From: Osedax fenrisi
Taxonomy: Eukaryota > Annelida > Polychaeta > Sabellida > Siboglinidae
Assembly: GCA_964019155.1 (NCBI GenBank)
Contig: OZ025242.1
Coordinates: 87,930,705 to 87,994,704 of the forward strand
Direction of reading: 5' to 3'
Length of the DNA: 64,000 bases
Within the stretch, counting starts at the first letter, position 1; the number at the start of each line of letters is the position of its first letter. Shown here piece after piece: positions 45,944-56,129 of the stretch. The notes beneath the pieces were generated by a model, which saw nothing but the letters and a program-made list of their open reading frames with translations, had not been told where the DNA came from and did no database searches. The translations under genes and the position numbers were made by a program.

Positions 45944-47149
45944 TTGATGAACAGATGCTCGCACATAATTGAATCATCAATGAGTGACTCTCAATTCGGT
46001 TTTAGGCCTGCAGGCCATGGTAGAGGAACCACGGATGCAATATTTATTATAAGGCAGTTGATCGAGAAATTAAAAGAGCTCCAAATACCGCTCCATTTCC
46101 ACTTTATTGACTTTAAAGCAGCATTTGACACTATTTGGAGAGAAGCACTTTGGAAGATGCTGCTTAAGATAGGTATCCCAAATAAATTTGTCGAGATAAT
46201 CAAAAATCTATATGACAAAACGGAATGCTCCATAATAGCTGGAGGAGAACTATCGGACTGGTTCCCAGTTAATATCGGCGTGAGACAAGGCTGTATTATG
46301 TCACCAAGTTTATTCAACATATTCCTGGAATATGTAATGAAGGGTGTTAACAGTTTGAACCATGACTTTCAATTAAACGAAAATATGTCTGTTGATATCA
46401 GATACGCAGACAATACGACACTCATATCTGCTGTATTCGAAAAACTACAACTATATATATTGGAACTTGAACAAGCTTGCCAAAAATGGGGTTTGGAGAT
46501 AAATCCTCTTAAATGCGCAATAATGACACCAGATAGCAATGCTGAAATTGAAATCGAGAATAACGTGGTTCCCAAAGTTTCCAAGTTCAAATTTCTGTGT
46601 AGTCTTGTTCCAGACTGCTCCTCAGATGTTCAACACCGAATATCAATGGCATCACAAGCTATCGGTCGACTGAGAACGATATGGTCATCACAAGACGTAT
46701 CAATACATCTTAAGACTAGACTCTACGGAGCACTCATTCTGCCGATTGCCACATACGGTTCAGAGTCATGGACTACAAGACGAAAAGAAATAGATGCGCT
46801 ACTAGTGTTTGACATGAAATGCCTTAGAGCTATACTCCGGATTACTAGGTCTGACAGACTCAGAAACACCATGATACGAAAGAAACTAAACATAAGCGAG
46901 ACTATAGAAGACATCGTTCTTAAAAGAAGACTTCGCTGGTTTGGTCATGTTGTCAGGAATACGTCAACACTAAATTCCAGCTACAAGTTAGATTTCAACA
47001 AAAAGAGACCAAGAGGACGCCCGCCAAAAAGATGGTCTGATGGCATAATGGAACAGTGCGGTGAGCCACTCTTAAATATAGAGAGACGAGCCAAACGACG
47101 AGATGCCTTCGGAAACTATGTATTCATGTGGAAAGCAAAGGGACGATAA
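45944..47149 (+). CDS. LINE reverse transcriptase, 401 codons, YADN
   Basis: Motifs in order: SDSQFGFRPAGHGRGTTDAI (residues 14-33), FHFIDFKAAFDTIWR (catalytic aspartate, about 54-67), GVRQGCIMSPSLFNIFLEYV (about 112-131), IRYADNTTLIS (about 152-162), QKWGLEINPLKC, then RLYGALILPIATYGSESWTT, RRLRWFGHVVRN and KRPRGRPPKRW. The YADD box reads YADN, so one of the two adjacent catalytic aspartates is lost (GAT/GAC to AAT). The true domain starts upstream in another frame, so the ATG at 45944 is not a natural start. Confidence 0.88.
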   Translation: MMNRCSHIIESSMSDSQFGFRPAGHGRGTTDAIFIIRQLIEKLKELQIPLHFHFIDFKAAFDTIWREALWKMLLKIGIPNKFVEIIKNLYDKTECSIIAGGELSDWFPVNIGVRQGCIMSPSLFNIFLEYVMKGVNSLNHDFQLNENMSVDIRYADNTTLISAVFEKLQLYILELEQACQKWGLEINPLKCAIMTPDSNAEIEIENNVVPKVSKFKFLCSLVPDCSSDVQHRISMASQAIGRLRTIWSSQDVSIHLKTRLYGALILPIATYGSESWTTRRKEIDALLVFDMKCLRAILRITRSDRLRNTMIRKKLNISETIEDIVLKRRLRWFGHVVRNTSTLNSSYKLDFNKKRPRGRPPKRWSDGIMEQCGEPLLNIERRAKRRDAFGNYVFMWKAKGR

Positions 47150-47405
47150 TCCTACGCATTTAAGTCAGTAAGTCATATATATATATATATAATATTTACA
47201 AATATTAACGCTATATTGTACGGTACAACGTGTACCTATAGTAAGGTATTACTAATAATAATACCGTATTAGGCATATATAAATCCTATATACATCCTAC
47301 AATCTAAAGTCCCAACACTATTTCAAATGGTTCCTTATTGGTCAATGATTTGTAAAAAAAATCATATGTTATAATATAAATAATATAAATAATATAAATT
47401 TCCTT

Positions 47406-48206
47406 GGGTAGGCGCTGGAGTTAAAATGTGTTAATTTTACCAATATTTTTTTATTATGTATTATCCAAGTTCTGTATTTTATTTATAATATCCTAAAATA
47501 TTTTTAAATATTTTTGAGTATTTCTATCAATATAAAGTGTTTTAGGAGTAATACATTTATAAATATATTTTGTATGTATGTAAATACTTGTAATATGTAT
47601 TCTTATATTACGATTTATTAGAATAATCGTTTAATTTAAAAATTTCTAGATTTATTTTAGCATAGATCATAGATTAAATAGCATTAAATAAATAAACAAA
47701 TCATGTGTTATATATTTGTTTTTATATTGTATTTTTTATATATTTGCATATTTATACATATTATACATGATTATATATGTAAAAACTTTGAATGTCATTT
47801 TCTCAAGTTTTCACTTTTTCACTTAGTAACCACATGTAAATGCCAACTAGGCAATACCTACTTTTTTAGTTTATATTATATTTATCTTAAATTTTTACTG
47901 TAAATGTATAACATATAAACCAATAAAAATACTAATTTATGTTATATTATATTTTATTTAATTAATATATATTAAATAAATGATGATTATGTAATATATT
48001 TATAATAAAAAATATTCATAGTTTTTAAACTATTTTTTTTCATTCTTTTAAATTAATTGTATTTATAAAAATTAGTATATTTATGTATTAGGATAGTATC
48101 TATTGAATAAAAAAAAATGATGTAATTATCTTTATTAATTTGTTGTCCCAAACTTTTTTGGTGGAGCTATAAATAGCATGGTGTAGATGAACTCCAGCGC
48201 CTACCC
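47406..48206. mobile_element. 0.8 kb TIR element
   Basis: The left end GGGTAGGCGCTGGAGTT is inverted at the right as AACTCCAGCGCCTACCC. The inside is AT-rich without a transposase frame. The superfamily is not determined. Confidence 0.7.
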
Positions 48207-48222
48207 TTAAAAGATAATAACA

Positions 48223-48331
48223 ATAATTTTAATATATAAACATTTTAAGGATTTATATTAAGGATATTTTAAGGATATAAGTTATATCCTTAATGTAAAT
48301 CCTCAAAATGTTTATTTATTAGAATTATTTT
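48223..48331. repeat. Imperfect hairpin
   Basis: AATAATTTTAATATATAAAC, then ATTTTAAGGATTT, pairs with AAATCCTCAAAATGTTTATT, then TATTAGAATTATTT. AAGGATAT repeats lie in the loop. Confidence 0.75.
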
Positions 48332-48337
48332 TAAGTA

Positions 48338-48388
48338 TTATAACCACAGACTTTGAGGGGGGCCCCCCCTCAAAGTCTATGATTATAA
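48338..48388. repeat. GC-centred palindrome
   Basis: AGACTTTGAGGGGGGC meets its inverse CCCCCCTCAAAGTCT at the centre, with flanking TATAACC/GATTATA extending the arms. A perfect stem of more than 18 pairs with no loop. Confidence 0.9.
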
Positions 48389-49072
48389 CATATGATTTTT
48401 TTATATATTATATATATATATATATACAAATTATATAATATATATACAATTACATATCTGTTCCCAATTACGGATCTGTTCTTGTCAAATCTAGAGAGCT
48501 TTCTTTCTAGCTCTATGGTTCTTGTATATTAATACAATATGATCATAGATATTGAGTGAGGTCACTCTAATGTCTATGAATATGATCCTTAAAAATGTAA
48601 AAGATCCATAAAATAATGTTCCCCAAAGATTATATCGATGTTGTATATACATCCTTTTATTTTGAATATCTGTTTAATTGTTATGATATTTAAAAATGGC
48701 ACTTTTAATTTCGTATTTTGATTAAAACTATATTGTAAATTTTAATCTGGACATTACTTAATAAAACTAAATAATTGTTATACATATATTTTCAAGAATA
48801 TTATCTTTTAAGGTTATGCATTAAATATTATCTAAACTATATATTATTGTAAATTTAATCTAGATATTTGTGATTAATACAATTAAATAAATTCAATTTT
48901 AAATTGGAATTATTAGTATTACAAAAATACTGTATTAAATTAATATATTTTCGATCATATGGGGAATACGGACGGTAGGTAAAAATTAAATAAATATAAA
49001 TAGCAAAGTTAACGCGTGGCGCGCAAGTCGTGCGCACTTACGCAAATTTATTATACGCTCTAGTCACTAGTC
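48389..49072. other. AT-rich DNA, no gene seen
   Basis: No coding signal seen. A short GC-richer patch lies at 49010-49035 (GTTAACGCGTGGCGCGCAAG). Confidence 0.5.
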
Positions 49073-49117
49073 ACTTTATTTTCTTGTGCACTAGACTAGT
49101 GCACAAGAAAATAAAGT
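49073..49117. repeat. Perfect 22-bp palindrome
   Basis: ACTTTATTTTCTTGTGCACT AG is followed, after one base, by its exact inverse CTAGTGCACAAGAAAATAAA GT. Confidence 0.95.
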
Positions 49118-49484
49118 CTAAATGAAAAAATATATATATATATATGGAATAATAACTTTATATAAATATACGTATACACCATAATGGTGACCATCCGTTT
49201 TAATAGATTAATTAATATTTTCTGATTGATATTTTTGATTGTTTGATTTATTTGGTTTAGTTTTATTCTTCAGTTTTTTTTAGCTGCTTTATATCCCGAA
49301 GTCATCCTAATAATTACGAATAGTGTATTCGCACGACGTACCCCTTGAGAGATACGAATGAACTTTGTTATTTATAGTTATTTAATTTGTGCCTACCGCC
49401 CGTACTTTCCGATCATATTATCTTTTAATGTTATCATATCAGTAAAAGATAATATGATCGATCATAACAATTATAAGAACTGTT

Positions 49485-49573
49485 GATGTTAACAATTTTT
49501 AATAAGTAAATTATAATAATTTACTTATTTAATAAATAAGTAAATAATTTACTTATTTAAAATTGTTAACATC
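49485..49573. repeat. Inverted repeat
   Basis: GATGTTAACAATTTTTAATA is inverted as TTTAAAATTGTTAACATC, with AATAAGTAAATTA repeats in between. A separate short inverted pair GATCATATTATCTTTTA/AAAAGATAATATGATC lies just upstream (49413-49462). Confidence 0.8.
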
Positions 49574-49707
49574 ATGTTAGATATGGTCATCAAAAATCCT
49601 CGCGATTTTTGTAATACCCAATACTCATAACGATCTGTATCTAATATGGCTCACATTTGTTGTGATTACGTTTTATGAAGTCAAATTTAAAATACTTTTG
49701 GTGGGGC

Positions 49708-50720
49708 AGAGTCACTTCATCCGCTGGTCATATCGTCCGAAATATAGTCATTTCGTCTGATCTGAATAGTCGTTTCGTCCGGACATCTTTTTACATAGTT
49801 ATACCAAAGATTTTCCGAAGGAAAGATATAACATTTACGCGAAATCGTGTAATTCGAATTTGTATACAAAATACCCCAGTGCCACCTATAGCGGGTTACT
49901 TTTAGGAACTATGTGTTGTTTATAATGTAAATTCGTATATAACTATACACTTTTAAAATGTTAAATAATATACTTTAAATTAATATTTATATGATGAAAA
50001 CTAAGTGTTCATTACTAATATATAACAAACAAATATGATATTTATGTTTTAAATGATATAAGTATATATTTAGTAAGTAAAAGCTAATTTATATTGCGTG
50101 TAATTTAATAGAGCAATGAAAACATTGTTGTATGCAAACAGAGCCGAACCTAAATCTATTTCAGTGATTTCGATACTACTGCTAGCAGCGGCAGGGGATA
50201 TTACTAAATTACGTTGCATGCATAGAGAGTGTTATATCTTTGCTTCGCAAAATCTTTGGTTATACTGTATAACTTATACACAATTTTAACTAATATATTT
50301 AATTAAATATATACTATATTATATAGTGTATAAGATTATATCATAATAGGTAATATTTTAAAATATATCTAACTTCTTATATTGTTGTAATTCTTATGTT
50401 TTAGGTGGGTCCTGTTTATTTATGAAAAATACGTATAATATTTTCGATCTGAATAGTCGTTTCCTCCGGATATCTTTTTACATAATTATACACAATTTTA
50501 ACTAATAATCTAGATCGAAAATATTATATGTATTTTTCATAAATAAACAAGATCCACCTAAAACATAGGAATTACAACAATCTACGAAGTTAGCTATATT
50601 TTAAAATTGTGTATAATTATGTAAAAAGGTGTCCGGATGAAACTACTATTCAGATCGGACAAAATGACTATATTTATGACGAAGTGACCAGACGAGATGA
50701 CCAGCGGATGAAGTGACTCT
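49708..50720. mobile_element. 1.0 kb TIR element hosting MITE copy 2
   Basis: The left end AGAGTCACTTCATCCGCTGG is inverted at the right as CCAGCGGATGAAGTGACTCT. Inward the arms stay related (GATCTGAATAGTCGTTTCGT against ACTACTATTCAGATCGGA). A second inner inverted pair lies at 50404-50565 (GGTGGGTCCTGTTTATTTAT against AAATAAACAAGATCCACC). GATCTGAATAGTCGTTTCCT recurs at 50446, so part of the left arm has been copied inside. No coding frame. Confidence 0.8.
49805..50258 (+). mobile_element. 7-bp-TSD MITE, copy 2 (complete)
   Basis: 454 bp. The left end is CAAAGATTTTCCGAAGGAAA and the right end, read inward, CAAAGATTTTGCGAAGCAAA; both continue GATATAACA. A perfect 7-bp duplication GTTATAC lies at 49798-49804 and 50259-50265. 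The body has CCACCTATAGCGGGTTACTT and TGCTAGCAGCGGCAGGGGAT. No transposase. Confidence 0.92.
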
Positions 50721-51212
50721 AATTATTGTTATTTATAGTTTTGGTAGTTGACTCACTAGTAAACATTATTATAATGATTATAAACTAATACAAATAAGGA
50801 AAATGTAGTATATATTATAAATTATAATTAACTTAATTAGATGTTATTATAATTTTAAATTATTTAACAAATTGCTAATATCAATACAGATAACATATTT
50901 TAAATTTTACCTTGTCATTCGTAATAAAAACAATAATCCATATTCGGTATTCTCCATTTTAACTATCGTATATTTATTTATTAGCATTAGTGATTTGATA
51001 AGCTCGTATCTATATATATATATATATATATATCATTCTAAATATTTCCTAAAATGAGACATGCGTCGAGCGTGCGAAACATGTAAACATTTATAAATTG
51101 ATATATATTTATATGCAAGCATTAATACACACATCTATTGATAAACGTATACAATTGTATACTATACGGTATAGTGTTTAAATCATCCGTTATGATTAAA
51201 CACATACAAACT

Positions 51213-51253
<41 letters not shown>

Positions 51254-51304
51254 TATAATATTATTATTATATATATCATATACAAATTATAATAAATGAC
51301 ATTT

Positions 51305-51337
<33 letters not shown>
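50721..51337. other. AT-rich DNA with TA runs
   Basis: No gene seen. TA runs at 51016-51032, 51218-51252 and 51309-51338. Confidence 0.6.
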
Positions 51338-51342
<5 letters not shown>

Positions 51343-52269
51343 TGTTAAAAAACGCGTTTTTTATTATTGTTTGTTTAAAACATGTTTTAAACGGTTTTTT
51401 TCGTTTTTAATTCGTTTTATTCGTTTTTTATCCGTTTTTTTCTGTTACAAAATATAAAATTATTTAAATAAAGTAGATATGTTGTTAAATAATATAATAA
51501 TAATAAAGTAAGTACATATTATATGAATAATCAGTAATAATTCAAATAATATATTATCTGTATTATTAGCATTATTAAATCATATTGTCAAACTATACAT
51601 TAGTATGACAATTATAATAATTATAATATTTATTTTGTTATAACACTGAGTATTTCTGTATTATTTAATTATGTGTTATAGACATGGAGATTGTATCACA
51701 ATCTATAGATATATGTACATTATATAATTAATATTATAAAAGCTGTATGAACTTTCATATTTATATTATAATAAATTATTATAAATAATAAAGTAAAATT
51801 AGATTTCTTTTATGTTCTGATATAATAAATTATATAATAATATATATTATGAACTTTCATATTTCTTTTATATATTAATATATTATTATTAAAAAAATAT
51901 GAAAATTCATACTATTTTTTTATATAATTTTAAACATAATATATATTATTATACAATTTATTATATCAAAACATAAAAGAAATCTAATTTAACTTTTAAT
52001 AATAATATTATATTTGTATACACATATTTTATACATTTATTAAATATTCATTCATTTTTCAATTATTATACAATTTATTATATCAAAAAAAAGAGCAGAT
52101 AAATTATTATTTGTCAAATTGAATTTAAATTTAAATTTAAATATTAACAATTAAATAAATATATGTATAAATTTATGTCTCTTGTTTTTTTCTGTTTTTT
52201 TCGTTTTTTATTCTATGTTTAAAACGCGTTTAAAACATCTGTTTAAAACGTGTTTTTTATTAACTCACA

Positions 52270-52274
<5 letters not shown>
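51338..52274. mobile_element. 0.9 kb TIR element with CGTTTT-rich ends
   Basis: The left end AGGGTTGTTAAAAAACGCGT and the right end (read inward) AGGGTTGTGAGTTAATAAAA then AACACG are related, and both sides are packed with GTTTAAAAC and TTCGTTTTT repeats. A TA run flanks each side. The AGGGTTGTT start resembles the ends of the unit at 35501-38094. No transposase seen. Confidence 0.6.

Positions 52275-52331
<57 letters not shown>
52275..52331. repeat. (TA)n microsatellite
   Basis: About 57 bases of TA. Confidence 0.95.
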
Positions 52332-52335
<4 letters not shown>

Positions 52336-52569
52336 GATTGAAGATACTTTATGTTGACAATTATTATATAAAGACAATTATTTTAAATTATTATAATCTA
52401 TAATATATATTATAAAATGGATTATAACAAATTCTATGGATAATCTATACAGAGCAAAGGAGTACATACAAATAACTTATATTTTACTTTTTAGATATAT
52501 ATTAATTAATTTTGAAAACCTATTTTATCGTTGTTTGTGTATATGAGTGTGAATGATAGTAGATGTTAA

Positions 52570-53185
52570 GGGGATCCCGCACATAACATGCAATTTGCCA
52601 ATTTCGTGTATAAATATATAGGACAAATATAAGTCCACTAAAAAAAATAGAACTGATATTCTATTTATTCAATTGACCTAATTTTTTTTGAAATGTATTC
52701 ATAGCATATACATGAATAGGAAAATATAAAGTTATTTTTAATATTATTATTTATTATATTATATATATCTAAATTAAAAATTAGCAATACTAAAATGATA
52801 TTATTTCTATAGAAATTATCATTGTATACAATGAATTCTATACATTTTATTAATTTTCTCTCTATTTTACTATTCATATAATTAAATTCTATATAAAGCA
52901 AAAAAAAATTAATATTATAATTATAATAATTTTTATGTTATTTATTTTTGAATGCACATACCTAGCGCGAAATAATTATTCTGAGAAAACAGCGTTTGAA
53001 GTTTGATAGGTTAACAATGTAATATTGAATAGCATATAATAGCATTATCTTATTGTGAAAAAAAACATTTTTATGCAATTTCTAGACTGAATTCATGTCT
53101 AATTTTTGTACAGATACTAAAAAATACTACAATATTATTATGTAATAAAAATAAATTAGCATCACTTTAAATTTGCGGGATCCCC
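52570..53185. mobile_element. 616-bp MITE with TTAA target site
   Basis: The ends GGGGATCCCGCA and TGCGGGATCCCC are perfect inverses, each bordered by TTAA (52566-52569 and 53186-53189). A TTAA duplication is made by piggyBac and Kolobok transposases; the GGGG start does not decide between them. The small minus-strand frame inside is low complexity. Confidence 0.85.
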
Positions 53186-53189
53186 TTAA

Positions 53190-53734
53190 TCTGTGAATTA
53201 ATCTATTTTATATGCAGTAATTGTGATAGTACATCCATTTTGAAGGTAAATTTGTTAAATAATTCTAAGATATAAGTATACATCTATATATAATCACTAT
53301 TTGACACATTTTAAAATATATTGATTTAAATCTTTAAATATCAACCAAAAGCTAAGTGTATCTTATTTTATAATATTTGTATAATACTTATAAATAAATA
53401 TTACATAATATATATTTATAATTTTTTATTAAATATATTTTATTGATCCTAAAATTAGCATTATATGTTATATTATTGAAATCACTGAACCGTGACATAA
53501 AATTTGTCATTACATTATTTATTTAATTTCAACATTATATATGTGTGTACTATAACATAGTTTTTTGTATACATATATATAGTATTTATTAATATATAAG
53601 ATTTCAACATTCTATATTATATTCTTTAAGAATTTATATATATATATATATAACTATTCTTAAGTATATCTATAATAAAGTAACTCATTATTTAAAAATA
53701 GTATGCGTCTATTATACTTTTAAATTAATCTATA
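53190..53734. other. AT-rich DNA, no gene seen
   Basis: No coding or structural signal recognised. Confidence 0.55.
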
Positions 53735-54990
53735 TAATGTCACCAATATCAAAGGTAAAAATATTAAAATATATAAATTAATTAACCTCTAAAGTAGATA
53801 AATTGTCAGATATTGTAACTTATCAAACTAAATTAATTCAAGAGCTTAAGACAGATAACAATAATCTAATTAACTTGATTAATACTGAGTTTTAAAAAAA
53901 TAGTGAAACAATACAGAAATTACCGTTAAAACAAATAACTAGATAATAATATAAGCGATAATACTATTAACACTATAATACTCACAAACAACAATAAAGA
54001 GGGTACTACATCATATGAAAGTAAAGATAATATAATTAAATTTCTAGATATAGAATTAGAAAATTAAATATTATTAATATAACTAAATCTAATACAGTAG
54101 ATAGAAATATAAAATCATCAGACAGTACAATCAGATAAATATTTTATAACATTAGATAATCATAAGTCTATGTTAGATATTATTAAAAATATACTATTGT
54201 TAAAAAATACAAACTATTATTTGAATAAAAAACATCCAAATAATATTAATAATATATTCTACAAAACCAGACAGCTAGTTAAAACAAAGAAAATTATTAA
54301 TACCTGGGTTTTTAATAATAAAGTTCATATCAGTACTGACAAAAAAAAATAAAATAGTAATTACAGATTCAACACAATTAACTTATTATACTAAAGTGAA
54401 TTCAAATATATAAGTTCATCCTTTAATTTAAATAATTTTTTATTTGAATGAATTCACTATTAACAAAGATTTTTCGAAGCAAAGATATAACACTCCCTAT
54501 GCATGCAACGTAATTTAGTAATATCCCCAGCCGCTGCTAGCAGCAGTATCGAAATTACTGAAATAGATTTAGGTTCGGCTCTGTTTGCATACAACAATGT
54601 TTTTATGGCTCTATTAAATTACATGCAATATAAATTAACTTTTACTTACTAAATATATACTTATAGCATTTAAAACATAAATATCATATTTGTTTGTTAT
54701 ATATTAGTAATGAACACTTAGTTTTCATCATATAAATATTAATTTAAAGCATATTATTTAACATTTTAAAAGTGTATAGTTAAATACGAATTTACATTAT
54801 AAACAACACATAGTTCCTAAAAGTAACCCGCTATAGGTGGCACCAGGGTATTTTGTATACAAATTCGAATTACACGATTTCGCGTGTGTTATATCTTTCC
54901 TTCGGAAAATCTTTGCTATTAATACATTTATTTCTGATGTTGACAAATCAATTGATAATTCTAATAGTATTGATTGCAAGTATTATGCCA
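53735..54990 (+). mobile_element. LINE ORF1 remnant split by a MITE
   Basis: + strand pieces include a coiled-coil-like stretch (VDKLSDIVTYQTKLIQELKT), then NNIFYKTRQLVKTKKIINTW and VFNNKVHIST, followed after a frameshift by KIVITDSTQLTYYTKV. This resembles the FP25K-like C-terminal domain found in ORF1 proteins of CR1/Jockey-type LINEs. After the MITE (54464-54915), FISDVDKSIDNSNSIDCKYY resembles the start of ORF2 in such elements. Confidence 0.55.
54464..54915 (-). mobile_element. 7-bp-TSD MITE, copy 3 (complete)
   Basis: 452 bp in reverse orientation. The left border is CAAAGATTTTTCGAAGCAAA and the right border CTTCGGAAAATCTTTG. A perfect 7-bp duplication CTATTAA lies at 54457-54463 and 54916-54922. 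It shares the body of copies 1 and 2 (for example AAGTAACCCGCTATAGGTGG on this strand). Confidence 0.92.
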
Positions 54991-55224
54991 AGGGATACAG
55001 CTTCGGTCTTTTGGCGTACTTGATGCGCGCGCATTGTTGATAAACAAAATGTAAACAAAGCGACTTAAGTGTTTAAGAAATTTATGCTTATTTAAAAAAT
55101 TATCTTTATTTATATATCATTTATTACCTGTTATTTATATCAAAATAACTTAGTTTTTATATAGTTATTTGAATTAAATATACATATATAAGAATACAAA
55201 TTAGTATATTAAATATATATCGAG

Positions 55225-55337
55225 ATGAGTGATCAAATTAAAAGAAATGCTGGTACTATATGCCCTGCAATACACTGCAAGGAATATTCAAATTTGACAG
55301 AAAAAATATTTCATAGATTTCCTCATGACAATAAAAG
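55225..55337 (+). CDS. THAP-domain first exon
   Basis: It starts MSDQIKRNAGTICPAIHCKE and continues YSNLTEKIFHRFPHDNKR, cut by a donor GTATTT. C-x4-C followed by FHRFPxDxxR is the first half of the THAP C2CH zinc finger, a DNA-binding domain shared by P-element transposases and their host-gene relatives. The second half (W, then CxxH) is not found downstream. GC-richer DNA with a short GCGCGCGC run precedes it (55025-55035), perhaps a promoter. Confidence 0.75.
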
Positions 55338-55374
55338 GTATTTATTTAAGATATTACTGTTATAAGTATATTAC

Positions 55375-55849
55375 CTATTATAAGAGAATTACCAACCACT
55401 TCTATTATAGATGCTAATTATCTCCATCTAGTCTGTAGCGATATTATTAAATTGATATATACTAAATTTGAATGTAAAGACTGTTTACAATTATTAACAA
55501 AATCTTCATAAAATGTATTTTCTGCTGGTAGTGTTAGAGTAATGTTAGATAAAAATGCATCCGATTATTTTCCTTCTAATTTATTTTATGATTATATTAA
55601 TAATTTATTAACTTGTTTCCGTAATAATATTATGTCTATTTTATATAAAATGAAATTTATGTTAATTTTGTAATTTAACAATTTTGTATTTAAATATTGC
55701 GATATTTTTATTGTTAATGATTTTGTTTTAAGTATATTTTTCATAAATCAAATGAAATTTCTTTTAAACAAAGAGAATACAGAATTTACCGTAGACTCTA
55801 AATCTACTGGTAAACAGAATAGAAAATATCTAAAATTATGTCATATATA
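55375..55849 (+). pseudogene. P-element/THAP9-like C-terminal remnant
   Basis: It reads RELPTTSIIDANYLHLVCSD, IIKLIYTKFECKDCLQLLTK then a stop, then VFSAGSVRVMLDKNASDYFP and, after another stop and shift, NQMKFLLNKENTEFTVDSKS with a final TAA at about 55849. The CxxC after a hydrophobic segment and the position after a THAP exon recall the C-terminal part of P-like/THAP9 transposases. The catalytic middle is missing. The family call is tentative. Confidence 0.4.
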
Positions 55850-56129
55850 AAATTAATAATAAAAACAATTTCATGTATATCAACTATTAAATTCTTCTTA
55901 ATTTATTTATATATAAAATAAATGTACTATTATATTAATATAAATAGTAATATAAACTGTAATTTAAGTATTACATTTAGTAATACAACTTATTATTTAA
56001 TATAATGAAAATCAGTCATTATTATAGTAAGCCTATATCCATATAAATATAGATGTTAAAGATATAAGTTAAATTATATGTAAAGTTTAACACATTAACA
56101 GCTGCATAAATATGAATTCCTGTTGTTAG
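55850..56129. other. AT-rich DNA, no gene seen
   Basis: No signal recognised. Confidence 0.5.

Larger units (their letters stand above)
43838..47149 (+). mobile_element. RTE-like non-LTR retrotransposon, nearly full length
   Basis: An apurinic-type endonuclease (43838 to about 44750) is followed by a linker, a reverse transcriptase and a C-terminal region ending RPRGRPPKRW. The order endonuclease, RT, WFGHVVR, RGRPxKRW is that of RTE-related elements, often labelled craniofacial development protein 2-like in animal genomes. Assignment to RTE is from memory and could be a related clade. It has frameshifts near 44254, 44380, 44920, 45624 and 45870 and an internal 341-bp duplication. It ends at a TA-rich tail at 47177. 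A functional copy would copy itself by target-primed reverse transcription. Confidence 0.85.

Noticed and set aside
43720..45980. Minus-strand frames across the LINE (for example 195 codons at 45393-45980)
   Set aside because: Shadow frames opposite the LINE coding strand; no family resemblance.
49675..49905. 76-codon frame with SSAGHIVRNIVISSDL
   Set aside because: It crosses the border between a TIR element and MITE copy 2, so it is a chance fusion.
54464..55849. MITE copy 3 as a derivative of the nearby THAP/P-like remnant
   Set aside because: They are only 310 bases apart, but no CAAAGATTTT end was seen around the THAP segment, so proximity is not evidence of a link.
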